64,000 nt of DNA from Coniferiporia sulphurascens. Lineage: Eukaryota; Basidiomycota; Agaricomycetes; Hymenochaetales; Hymenochaetaceae. Both the position numbers and the translations under genes were made by a program. Location of the stretch: the NCBI GenBank assembly GCA_002794785.1, contig NBBA01000010.1:1-64000 (forward strand), in the 5' to 3' direction. A model generated the notes under the pieces. That model did no database searches, was not told where the DNA came from, and saw only the letters and a list, made by a program, of their open reading frames with translations. This document shows, in pieces, positions 12,901 to 24,499 of this stretch; position 1 is the stretch's first letter, and each line of letters begins with the position of its first letter.

Positions 12901-15900
12901 AATAGGGGGTAGATGAGTAAGCGGTGGCAGGGAAGGGTGCGGACCGCCCGCCGCTGCCGCCGCCGGTGGCCCACCCCCACGCAGCACGAGGCGCAATGAC
13001 TTCATGCGCCTGGGAGCAAAGGAAGGCCTCAGAGTTACAGCCGGCCCCGTCTGCCGCCGAGACGAGTAGCGTGTGTACACCTTCCTGTACCTTTAAAAAA
13101 ACGCCATCTCTTGATAATTGTTTTTTTACGAGCGCGTGTGTTCCGCGCCCTTCCGCTCGTGATCTCGGGGGTTTCATATTTTGATTTGGAGTTGACTAAC
13201 TGGCAAGCAGACTGCTGATGCTGTTATCCGTGGACTCGCACGTCGTTTTCGTACATACAGTATTTATTTCTGGTTTCGCGACTCGGCCTCGTTGTGATTT
13301 TGGCGAATTTATCCCATGGACTGACTATAGAGTCCGATCCGAGGGGACTGAGTAATTCGCGGATAAAAGGAAAGGTCGAGAAAATCAAGCCCGACGCATG
13401 GGAATCACACACAACACACACACGCACACACATTCACGCATTCACGCCTGCACGTTGACAGTGATTTTAAGGTGGGGGACAATACAGCCGATGCATGGCC
13501 GTGGCGAAAGACTGATATCTGCTATACACGCGGAGGGGCTCGTTAGTTCTGGCTTGCTCGGGTCGAGTCGGATTCTGGGTCTGCTGCCATCATGATTTTG
13601 TGCATTGTGCACTGCGCATTGCGCAGGGTCGACTCGTGCCCGAGCTCGTGTTCGGGTATTTCGTACACCGTTTTTACCAATTTGCATTATAAATATATTC
13701 TCCTCTACTCGAGGCTCGAGCTTACAGTAAATAAATAAAAACACCTCCCCATTTTTTACCTCCTTCACCCGTGCGGCGCCGCCACCGCCGCCACCGCCCA
13801 CGCACACATACGCACACGAGTGGGCAGCACGGCTCCGACCGGGGGCTACAGCGGCGAAGAAGGTCTTACTAGGTTGGTCTGTGTTTGCGCCCCGGTTCCC
13901 GGCTCCCGACCACAAATATTGAGAATAATGGGCGTACGCATACTGCGATCGCGCGCTCTGTTTCATGGTTATCATACATCTCCTATCTCCATGACGTACG
14001 TCTCTCTTAGCCTCTTGATCTCTTAAGTTCAGTCCGTCCTGTCATTTATTATGTATTTCTAATGTACGTACGCGCGCGCGTTGCGTCCCCAAAACTCCCC
14101 TTTTGGTAACGCGCACACCCGAGCGCAGGCTTCTGCGAACGGGTCGTTTCTCGCCTCTGACAATTTTCTTCTTCGGGAGGTACTAGATGCTTCTTCCTTG
14201 CCTCCGTCGCCCCACTTCGCTCCCTGCTCCTTCATCGCCGATTCGGCTCTTCTCGCTCTAAGCCAATAGAGCCAGGAAAGGATAATACGAACGCGGTATT
14301 ACATGTACGTACGTATGTATTCGAAGCCGACACAGACCACCAATATTAATCGACAGTATATAATATTAATGCGACGTCACACATTAATACTAGGTATCGT
14401 TCATTGATTTTTAATACGTGGTTCCGTTGCGGAACATTGGACGCTATACAATATGCGATCAACCAACCAGTGCTCCAATATTAATGCGAGACCCTGCTGC
14501 TGACAATAACACCACTCCGTCTAACCCCGGGAACCAACAGTCCAATCGAAGCACGAGTCGTCCGACCTCGTGACGTTCGAGGCCCGAGGCCGAGTCACCA
14601 CCCTTTCCTTTGACGCTGCCTTTTAGAGTACTGTTAATAGCAGCCGCATCTATAAATATAATTACTTTGATTTTCCTAATATATGTACTGATATAGTGGC
14701 GTTTTTCTTTTCTTATGAGGTGTGTGGCTAGTGGGTGCTTCGCGTCTTCGAAATTCGGGCGGGTGTTCGGATAATACACACTTTGACAGGCCACACGTGG
14801 GAACGAGTGGTATTTCCCGCCCTCTCCAGCCTTGACTCGGCGCGCCGTGTGAGGGCAGAGGAGATTTATTTTTTCGTCCTGTTGCGTGGACTGACTCTCG
14901 CCTCCGTGAGAGCAGCGAGGCCTTTATATTAACGATGGACAGCAAAAACCGGGGAGCTCGCAGCGCAGAAACGCAGGGAGAGGACCCCTGGCATGGCTAT
15001 TTGCGCGCCGTGGCGCTATCTTATCTCACTATCCCCGGAGCTTTGAGTTGGGGTAAATAAATAGAAATGGAAAACAAACCAAGTAAAAAGGGATGTGATT
15101 TGAGGTCAAAAATATCGGTTGGGGAGGCGGCCGCCAGCCTAATTTCTTACTCTCCCACGATTGTATGACTCATGCCTCCAAGCGCTGATCTGCCAAATCG
15201 CAACGCAACGAATCATCAATACTTTGGCTATTGTTCGAGGGCGGGATTTCTCTGAATAGGCAAATTGAACACAAAGCTGGAATTGAACCACAGAGCTCCG
15301 CTCCGATGGATCGGGGTTGAGTTCATCACCTAGCTCGCGCTTCCCGTGATCTCGGGCGCTCCGTAAGGCGCGGACGCGGACGTTCCGGGGGGCGGGGGGC
15401 GCTGTGCATCCCGCAACCCGCACGCCATGGAAGCATGATCGGACGAGAAGCCCGTGCACTATTGACGTTGCCTCTTCCGGACGCCAGAAAGACGCTGCGG
15501 GGAGCTGGATTTCTTTTCGGGGATGAGGTGCACAACGAGGCGGGGGGCTGGGCGCAGAAGGCTGAGTCCTAAAGACGTGCAGAGGGAATAAAACGGAGGA
15601 CAAAGGAAAAAAGAGAATGAGAGATTGAAACGCAGCCCAAAGACAGAAAAAGGGAAATGATTCGCAGATTTCCTGGTGAGCCAGTGAGCTCGAGGAGGGA
15701 GTCGCATGGCTTGTCGAGTAGTTCTTCCGATTCGAGTTCACAAATTACGTGGTTTGTGGGCTCACAGCGAGGTGCGAGTCTACTTTTACTTACGAGGGAG
15801 AGAGGGAAAAAAGCTTCCGTAGCTGGTTGCACTTGCACCGCCCTGGCACGTTGTTTGTTCGCGCGGCGGTGGCTGTGGGTGTACGTAGGTCCGTCACCAT

Positions 15901-15983
15901 CTTATCACCGCTCCACCCACCCTGTGCCCTCTTACATAAAAGTGCACTAAGCGCACGAAAACGACTGCTTTGTACATATGGTA
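9901..15983. other. Long gene-poor stretch with simple repeats
   Basis: No supportable gene. Simple-sequence tracts are frequent: a GCTC run near 10134-10152, a GACGCG run near 10344, a CT run near 11119-11134, an AGATAC run near 12459-12480, CA-rich DNA near 13405-13435 and an alternating GTAC/GCGC tract near 14062-14080. The reading frames present are short, GC-driven and overlap on both strands. Confidence 0.5.
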
Positions 15984-16196
15984 CCATCGCATGCCCCCTA
16001 TTACAAAGTCACATTTTCAGACAAAACTTGGGCTTTCGGCATCCACATCATGGGTAGAGGATCGAAAAAGTCCTTCTGAACTGTTGTACAGTATATAAGT
16101 CTTTCTTGCCACTTTTTCGGCGAAATTTGGAGGTGACTTCCATTCAAGACTAATTTTTGTTTTGGAAGTGACTTTGTAAAAGGGGTCATACAATAG
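15984..16196. mobile_element. 213-bp mariner-like MITE
   Basis: A short non-coding element flanked by the dinucleotide TA on both sides (15982-15983 and 16197-16198). Its ends are imperfect terminal inverted repeats: CCATCGCATGCCCCC on the left and, reverse-complemented, CTATTGTATGACCCC on the right. Inside these, TTACAAAGTCAC is shared exactly. The termini match those of the 665-bp element at 42777-43441, so the two form one family. The TA duplication and lack of coding capacity fit a Tc1/mariner-type MITE; the mobilising transposase is not in this window. Confidence 0.75.
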
Positions 16197-16198
16197 TA

Positions 16199-19100
16199 TG
16201 AGCAAAGAACGGTCCGCGATCCGTGGTAGGCGAATACTCTAATAGTGAAGTAAACGTAAGAGGAATTTAAATCAGATAAATGAACGCTTGAGTCTTGACC
16301 CTAAGCCTCCTCCATTCGCGGACGTAAGAGAAAAGCTCCGCAATCCCGGGTTGGCCGTAAAGACGAAAAAGGGAAGCGGAACCAATAGCACTGTGACCCA
16401 CTGGACAAAGGGGCGTTCCACACCAGAGAATCACCCATCGGCCTTCATCTTCCCGCTCTTCGTTTTAGGTAATCGCCTAAACCCCTTCCTCCCTTCCTCT
16501 TGCTTTGTTTACTTTATCAGTGTAATATTAGCTGTGCATCTTTTCGTTTCTTTCTTTTCATTTCCGCGCTCTTGGACACGCGGACCACGGGCTCACGGGG
16601 GACCTAAAGGCGATGGGGAACGGGGTGCACTGTGAATCTTTGCGCACGCTCACGACACATGGATACACGTGGTGAGTGCTACTAGCACGCGCCGGCCACG
16701 AGTGTCAGAGAAGTCTGGGAAGGACACACATATATAGTCCTTTTTCCTTTTCCTCGATTCCTCGTCTTCGGGTATTTTCTTAATCCTACGTTGAGTGCGG
16801 ATATGTTCCTGGCGCGACCGTACAACTTGAATATCTCTATATTCTTCTATTTTTAATACCTAAATTCCTCGCTCGTCGGACTCGGACTCGGATCGGATTC
16901 AGATTCGGATTCGGATCCTGCATGAAGGCACTTAAGCCCTACCCAGGGACGGTGCATACGTCGTTTACGTCCGTCTGTTTTTCCGTTTGTCCGAGCAATG
17001 CTGATGTGTGTCAATCAATGCCTCCCCGGCGCTCATCTTGTCGTGATCTGGATAGCTCAGGTATCTTATCGGACTATCGGGCTCTCGATATCGGACCGGT
17101 GCTGATATTGATTAGGCTTTTGGGTCCAGAAATGGAAGGTGGACCTCGGGCGGTGTGTATCGGGTCTTGACTTCCATATCCGGAGCTGGGGCTGATCTCG
17201 GCATTCCCGGCACGCCGGCGCGGAGGAATCGACATCAATATTGGAAGGGAAAATTGAAAAGGAGTAGAGAGAGAGGACTCTTCCCACTGGCAATGTTCTC
17301 AGCGCAAATTAAAAACCAGAACACACACTAAAGAAAACTCCTCCCCCCATGAGAGATAAGTGAATTGATTGTGATCAAGGTTCAGGGAGAAACGGAAGTC
17401 ACGCGTGCGCTGGGGACGACTCCGCCTACGAGGGCCGCTGTTCCTCCTTCGGGGGTATACCCTAGAGCGTGCGAGGGAGGGGTGCGAAGATGGAAGAGGC
17501 GTCCCAACCTGTGGGCACGCACGCGCCTGCCACGCCTCGTCTGCGCACGCATAAGGTAGGAGCGTCCCCGGCAATCCCGAGGCGATCGTTCAGTGGGATC
17601 GCCCGGGCCCGAAGGGGTGCGATAACTGCAGTGCTTGCCACCTGCGACATTAACTCCTGATATTACCGTGTACGCGCTGGGCATTTATTTTCTGACTAGA
17701 CCGTGCATGGGAGCTTCCCATTAATATCTACTCCCTCCTTCTTTCCTTTCCTTTCCTTTTCTTGCTCTCCCCCTCAACTTCTTCCCTCCAGCGTACCCAG
17801 CCCCCGGTCTCCCATACGCTCAACAAGGTTTAGAACAAATATCATACGCAAATGCGAAGACGCAAAGAGGTCCGGGGGACTCGACGGAAGTATATTTATT
17901 TACGCGTGTGTACATGCGCATGTACTATATGCGTTCCGACCTTCTTTCCCACATTCATGTTACTATAAGCCGGGGCTTCGCAGGTTCTCACCGTCATGTA
18001 TCAACGGAAGCACAGCTCCCCCATCGTCACTCGTGACCACGATACCCATACCTCAGTATTCAGTATTCATATTCTCCACCTTCCGGATCTCAATGTTACG
18101 TCGGGAATGGAAAGGAAATAACCGGAAGAAGAAGAGGAGGGGGAGAAAGGAAATCGTGCCTCAAATCGGAATCGGGATTGGGATTGGGGTTGGGAGCTCA
18201 AAGAGGCACTGTAGGAAGAGAACAAGAAAGAAAAGAGGAAAAGAGACGAGAAGCGAGACGGAGAAAGGTGGATGAGAAGCCGCCCCGAAAGAACGGCGGC
18301 GGAACTGAGAAATATGTAGTGTTGTAAGTAGCACCGTTCAAGTAGATACGTCAGTGTACATGTGATAACGAGGTCGCGTCCACACACCCCTTATTTCGGT
18401 GGGAGCAGGAGCGTGAGTCTCGGATTAAGGTCCAGGGGCCAAGGTGCACGACACAAGGTTCAATTCGCAGTTCGAGGATTCGAGGTCTCGGGAGGAAGTG
18501 GGACTAGAACTAGCGTTAGCGTTGGTGTCAGCTGCGCACCCCGCCTCCCGCTATGAGGCGGCGGGGAGGCGGCGGGGAGCCTTTGATAGTTAGTCCAAGC
18601 TCCTCGGCACGTACACTATAGTAGAGTTATCGCATGACTCGCGCTAACCTGTTCTTCGGAGCTCAGAGCTCTATGCCCAATTGCTTAGGGTGGTCAATAA
18701 ACCCATACTTGGTTGTGGCTCCTATGCCTGGGTGCCTAACTCTGCATATCCCAAAGACCCGAGACTAAGAGATAGAAAATCGGCAGAATGGAAGCAGCCA
18801 AGTCCACTCAGTTCCACACAGCCCCGGGCCAAAGGGTTGTATACAGTAACCCAAGTTATCCCCGCCATATTCCCGAGTGGACGCAGATTGACGTGTCCAG
18901 GGAACCCGTCCGGGAGCCAGGCACTGGGAGAGGGAAACGGAACGTCCCGTAATTTCGTTCCGCGGTTGTGGGTCTGAATACAGGACGGGAGTAAATGGGC
19001 TGCAGCGACTCGACTCGACGATCTCCTGCAATCCGACGTACAGGTCCAGACATCGACTCACGGTAATACTCGCATATAGACGCGTATATGCGATGTGCAT

Positions 19101-21888
19101 TATATTGTCCGAAGCCCCTCTGCATACGGAATTATAGAAAGGAATGCAACGCCATAGGTGAGAACGCTTGCGTTAGACTGAGTTTAGTCGGAAACACACC
19201 ATTGTACTCCCGACTGGGCGTACCACCCCCTGCCCTTCACACACTCACACGCCCGAAGCATATGCATAACGCATTAATATTCTTGAGGCACGGTAGATAG
19301 CGGGCACCAACCACTCCCGAGTCCAAATACGAGTCAAACAATTAATACCTGGCATAACTACTGACCGACTTAGAATCAGGGCAGCCCACCACCCATCATC
19401 GCCATAGATACACCGTGCCGCACACCCACCTAGCCCCCTGCCGGGACGAAATGAAAAGGGACGAACAAGCGGGCCTAATCGCCCATCAGCAGCTTTTTTC
19501 ATCTCCCAGCCCAGCAGGGCAAGAACGACCCCGGAACACGGGTGCGGCGATCCTTGCGGGGGATGAATGGCATGCGGATACACATGGCGAGACGCATTGA
19601 CACTACCTTTGACGGTAAATCGCAATCGTTCGCGAAGCACAAGCATGTATTAATATAGCGTATTCGATTTGGGGATTCGAGTCACGAAGGGGGTTGATTA
19701 TCCGCTAGGTGGGTGGGGCGAAGGGCAAAAATGGAAACGTAGCCCTGGTATGGATAGGGATTGCGGGCAGGACGAACAAGCGAGTTTAGGAGTACGAGTT
19801 TCTCGTCCGAGCCGCCACCGCTAGCGCGTGAGAGTCTCATTTTCATTTTCGGCCGCAGGAAGTTTAGATGGGCGCACTGCTGTGCCAAATGGTCTTGCGC
19901 TAGCACTTTAGCATGGCCTGCGGACCTTGAGAGCCCCCAATGAGAACGGGAACGTTAAAACCCGTTCGGAACATGTCGCAGCGCCGTCCACAGTGTCCCT
20001 CGCCTTTGAATGGCGCGCGCGCTCAGATGCACTCGGAGGTTTCGGGCGCAGTGCTCCAACAATCTGGGGGCGCAGTCCGTGATGTCCGAGAATGATGGCA
20101 GTTGAAAAAAAGGGATGATGACGAGGACGAGAACGGACTTGCATAGCCTCCGGCGCAGTCCCCGTCCAAACGGGTGTCAACCGTGGAAATGGAACAGTGT
20201 CTGCTTCGGCTCATATTCACTAGCAGAAGGTGGCTTTAGGGAAAACGTAGGAGATGACGCGAATCCGGGAATGATGTTGAAGGACAGAACTGGACGGCCA
20301 TGAGCTATGGAGAATGCATTAGAACCTAGGGCGACCGACTACGCAGCCGAATGAACGCAGGAATAGAATGAATAAGGGGGATATGTTGCTGTTAGCATGT
20401 GCAAGCATCGCCCTGACAAATTTCGACTCACGAGCGAATACGGCTTCCACTAACCGCAACGAGCAGTACGACTTCCCAAGAAGACAACAAGACATAGGCG
20501 TCGGCGACGGAGCATACACGAGGTTAGGCATCGTCGCGGATCGCGGCGAAGAATGCAGCGCAGCTTACCGTTATGGAAGCATGAACGAGAGGGAGCACTA
20601 GTGCGAGCGGGCTCCGAAGGATGATTGCTATCAGTGAGAATGTGCTCCAAGTGATGGTCTCTGCCGGGAGCAAATTGAGCCAAGTTAGAACAGGGTCGAA
20701 CGACGCTTGATTATTGCTTTCGAGTTATATCCGCTTACATTCCTTGTGGGCGCATCGATATGTACGAGTCTCGAAAAAGCCAATGGAGAATGGAAACAAG
20801 GCAATACGAGTCGCTGATATCAGGAACCGGAGGAACGGGTCATTCTATCGGAAGCACATTTGGTTCCGCGTGAAAGGACAACGGGCCGTGAAGTCGACGG
20901 AAAGGAGAGAAAGGTATTAGCACAGCGAGCTTTGCTTTGGTATGAGGAGCGACGGTGAAAGAGGCCGCGACTTTCATTTTCGCACGGCCGGCGCAAATTT
21001 CCGAGCTTTAAACCAAGACTACGCCTGGACTCTGCTCCAACTTCATCAGCAGCAATATGGCAACGCACTCTTCGTGCTCCTCTGCACGCCGTCACTATCT
21101 CGAGAACGTTCAAGTACTCAATTCAAGTTATTTCCGTTCAATTCACCCATATATACACTTTGGCGCGGTATCCTCAGCAACACAGCGGAACCAAATTTCA
21201 TAGTGTATGCCCTTTTGTCGCTTAACGCCCGTTTTCTCGCGCTTATATCTCCAGCAATCACCCTCGCCGTCTCCAGTAATCGTTTCGACACGTTTCGGCA
21301 ACGCGTCTCACCCGAGTCACCCCACTAACCAGCGGCCTGCATCCTGACGCTTGATGCACTGCCTTTCAAAGGCCATTCCCGCGATATCCAGTAACCCCTC
21401 AACACCAAAGCTGTTGAGCAACAGCCTGCGCCTGCGACGGAAGGGCCATATTGGGTGTAGTGGGCATTGAATTAGAGTGGAGGTGCGTACAAACGATGAT
21501 ACAGTGCGCAGCAGCGACTCATAAACTGCGCAGCACTACAAAAGCGGTCTCTGCATCTTTTGCCATCTCTTCGCCTCTCCTATCCTTCCACTCCCCGCTT
21601 CCGGCTTCGTACTCTCCGTCCGAAGCGGCCAAACTCGTGCTTCCGGCGATCTTGCCTTTTGGTGCACTCCGTCGGCACAAGCTTTGATCAGGCCCTCCAC
21701 TTCAGGCCCACTCCTTTGGAAGCACTCGCCTGGTTCGTCCGGTTTTTGGGTACCCACCGGGAAGGCGCCCAGGCTAACGGTCTTCATCCCTCCATCTCCT
21801 TTGATACCCTGCTCTTGTCGTCGACAATCGTGACTTGTTCTCAAAAACGCAATTGTTAAAAACGAAGAAGCTTCATTTAACCTCTACA
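16199..21888. other. Gene-poor stretch upstream of the first DUF6699-type gene
   Basis: No recognisable gene, RNA or transposon. A GGATTC-type simple repeat lies near 16875-16918 and a GGGATT-type repeat near 18165-18195. The last few hundred bases before 21889 would contain the promoter of the gene there; no clear TATA box was found. Confidence 0.45.
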
Positions 21889-23274
21889 ATGCAGGTCTAT
21901 GGGCCATCGGACCCAGCTCGCCGTTTTAAAAACACGGCGCCCCCAGGTGCCCCGTATCCGAGACACTCAGATAGTACGAACCCATCGCGATCCATATCGC
22001 CTTTCGCTCTGCGATCCAGGCAAGCCTCCGCATCCTTCGACGCTGCGCGATTGCATTCCCGCAACTCGTATACCACCGCAAGCCCTCCCGAAGCTCGTAC
22101 CGCCGAGAAGTCCCGCTCTCCGTTCAATTATCCAGCCCCCGCGCAGAAGCCTATGTCGAGGCCTCCTCTCATCCCTGGCACAAGTGCGTATGCAGGGAAG
22201 GACGGTCGCGTATTGCTAGATATGGAGTCATTTAGGAGGAACTTGGGTGAGCGTGTCCTGCCTCAGGCTAGTCACGATCCCCGCACCGCAGCGATGTACG
22301 CTGCGGGAAACAGCCAAGGACAGCGCACTCGCCAGCCGCAGAGCGGGCAGACCTATAATCCTGTATACCCGCAGCCGCTTGTGCAACCTAGCGGGTATCC
22401 CTCCGCGACAGGCCATCCTTCGCAAGCAGCCGCCGGTCCGAATTTATCGCGTCCTGTAGGACAAACAGGTAGAACGGTAGTTACACCGCCATACCTCTCT
22501 CAAGCACAAAACATGTATGTAGGAGGAAGCCGAGCGGCCCCAAGCCAAGTGCCCGTTTCCACCGCCAGGGATGGACATAACCAATACTGGAGCTCACGCG
22601 GTGCTGTACCATGTATGTTCAGAATCCTTCATCATGTTCCGTATGACCAATTGTCTTATAATTATTTTCCATCGCGCCTAATAGCTCGACCCCAAGCACA
22701 AGAGGACTACTCAGCCGATCCTCTGATCCACAACGCACTCGGCTGGTGGCCAGACCAGCCTTCCCCATCGCTCGTCTGGGACCTCTCCTCTTCTCACCGG
22801 CCACGCTACACCAAACGCGAGTTCGACGCCGACGAACTCGCTGCGTCACCATTCACTCCGCCGCGCACGCGCATGCGGCTCGTGCTAAGTCACGAGCTTG
22901 GCTGGTCGTTCGACATCACCGCGCGGCCTGGCGAGCGGCACATCACGCTGCGCGGCCTGCTCGAAGATATCTCCACGCTGATGCGCTCGCCACGCGTCCC
23001 GCATGTGTTCTGGACGCGCGCTAGCCGCGAAAAGAAGAAGGAGATTCTGCGTGCGATGTTCATGCGCACCGGGAAGACGCTGCCGGTTGTGCCTCCTCAC
23101 AGACGTCCGAAGACGATGGGCCAGCTGATGGAGGAGGCTGTCGTCGAAGGCGCCCGGCCCGGTTATACGAACCTGTTCGTGGTTGACCTGTTGTGCGCAG
23201 ATGTGATGTTCTGGGGGATGGAGTTCCATAAGGAGCCGGACGAGTGGTTCTTGAGGACCACCAGTCGGAAGTGA
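21889..23274 (+). CDS. DUF6699-type protein, copy 1
   Basis: The protein has a disordered N-terminal half of about 240 residues rich in Pro, Ser and Arg. The C-terminal half starts with IHNALGWWPDQP and LVWDLSS, the HP-L/WDLS opening of the fungal DUF6699 family, and ends near residue 460. The molecular function of the family is unknown. The start used is the ATG at 21889. The frame is open throughout, but an internal segment at 22613-22684 has a GTATGT donor and a TAATAG acceptor and is exactly 72 bp (24 codons). It is therefore probably an intron; removing it gives 437 residues instead of 461. Two relatives lie at 56265-57474 and 61085-62765. All three share a KEI/KLF-type helix followed by an R-SGR/RTGK segment near the C-terminus. 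Confidence 0.75.
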   Translation: MQVYGPSDPARRFKNTAPPGAPYPRHSDSTNPSRSISPFALRSRQASASFDAARLHSRNSYTTASPPEARTAEKSRSPFNYPAPAQKPMSRPPLIPGTSAYAGKDGRVLLDMESFRRNLGERVLPQASHDPRTAAMYAAGNSQGQRTRQPQSGQTYNPVYPQPLVQPSGYPSATGHPSQAAAGPNLSRPVGQTGRTVVTPPYLSQAQNMYVGGSRAAPSQVPVSTARDGHNQYWSSRGAVPCMFRILHHVPYDQLSYNYFPSRLIARPQAQEDYSADPLIHNALGWWPDQPSPSLVWDLSSSHRPRYTKREFDADELAASPFTPPRTRMRLVLSHELGWSFDITARPGERHITLRGLLEDISTLMRSPRVPHVFWTRASREKKKEILRAMFMRTGKTLPVVPPHRRPKTMGQLMEEAVVEGARPGYTNLFVVDLLCADVMFWGMEFHKEPDEWFLRTTSRK

Positions 23275-23649
23275 TCACGGCACGAGTCTCTTTCCTGTTC
23301 TTTTTTCTTGTCTTTTTGATCACCGTTCTGTTGACTGTTTTCTACGCGTTCAGTAAATTATTTTATTGCCTCCTTGATCTTGTTCTAGACTTTCTTTTAT
23401 TCTTCTCCATGTATCGATGCTCCATCATGATGCTCCGTATCATCCTTTTTACGCTATCTAATATCTTTGTATGCCTAGCAGTAAATAACGTTTCTTCATG
23501 TCCTAATCCCTTTTTTGAATATGTATATATGTATGCTTGTGATTATTGTATTTCATGCAAATGCTAATATGACCTTCTTAAAAAATGTGTGATTCTGGGA
23601 CATCTAAAGTCAAGTAGGCTAAACATGACGGTTCTAATTCGTAAATAGT

Positions 23650-23999
23650 TTATGCGCCGAAGGGTAGTGGGCGAGTCTTGCTTCCGAGCACACCGATGCC
23701 ATCGGAAATCTTTCGAGCCTCGAGTACTCGAGGACTTCGCAGAGCATTTAAACTTCCTGTCTCAATATTTCTTTTCAGGGCCTGTGAGAGATTACTAAAG
23801 CGAACTGTTTTGATACTAAGACCCGGTGTCCTAGCCCACCCCGCCGGAGCAGCGCCGCCGACGGCGCTTCGGGGAGCCCGGCTGACGGATGCAGATACCA
23901 CCGACAAGATACTCTAAGCGCATCTAGACGCTCGCCAGTGGGGTCACGCGCCAGGAAAGCGTTCAATATTATATTTCGTGGTATGTACGGTAGGAACAC
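23650..23999 (-). other. Weak uncharacterised coding-like segment
   Basis: Two overlapping minus-strand frames (23999-23775 and 23907-23650) look more protein-like than background but share no recognised motif and no convincing single gene model. The downstream frame contains an S-x-K-T-V-R-F-S-N-L-S-Q-A-L helix-like stretch. It could be the remnant of a small gene or chance. Confidence 0.2.
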
Positions 24000-24158
24000 A
24001 TCCGTTGATGCAGTTTGACTTTAGCGCCTTTTACAACTATAGTAGTGTCAACCAGTCAGCCTGAATATCGCGAACTATTATGAACAAGAAACGCCCACCA
24101 TAATATACAAGAAAATGGTTCTAAGATAACACATCGATTCCACCGCCCGTTACTTCGT

Positions 24159-24425
24159 CTACCGACGCACCAGTCGACCGCCGTAACGATTCTCGAAGAT
24201 ATCCGAGTCGCACACGCGGCAATACAACATCCCGTCTGGCGCGTGGAAATAGTCCTTTGCATCGCGCATGGGGAAGCACTTCGCCAGGTGCCGCTCCACG
24301 ACGAGCACCTCTTTGATCCCGCAGCTTCTTAGGCAGTGGCTTATAGGGGAGTCCCCTTGCACCACTTTGTGTCCTGGGACCAAGGCTGGATGGCAGCAAA
24401 TGACATATCGGTACTTGACGCACAT
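24159..24425 (-). CDS. Uncharacterised Cys/His-containing ORF, possibly a terminal exon
   Basis: An 88-codon frame with a protein-like composition and several Cys and His residues, including ICCHP near the start, a PISHCLRSCG motif in the middle, ERHLAKCF, and YCRVCDSDIF near the end. Spacing such as C-x2-C suggests a possible metal site, but I do not recognise the family. The ATG at 24425 may only be an internal Met. Upstream minus-strand sequence (24452-24796) is open but featureless, so this may be the last exon of a longer or decayed gene. Confidence 0.35.
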   Translation of the reverse strand: MCVKYRYVICCHPALVPGHKVVQGDSPISHCLRSCGIKEVLVVERHLAKCFPMRDAKDYFHAPDGMLYCRVCDSDIFENRYGGRLVRR

Positions 24426-24499
24426 ACAGTATGTGTATTTGCTTTGAAAGATTAGCTATAAAGGGGATTCGCGTCATTGATGTGAAAGAGAAAGCGAGC

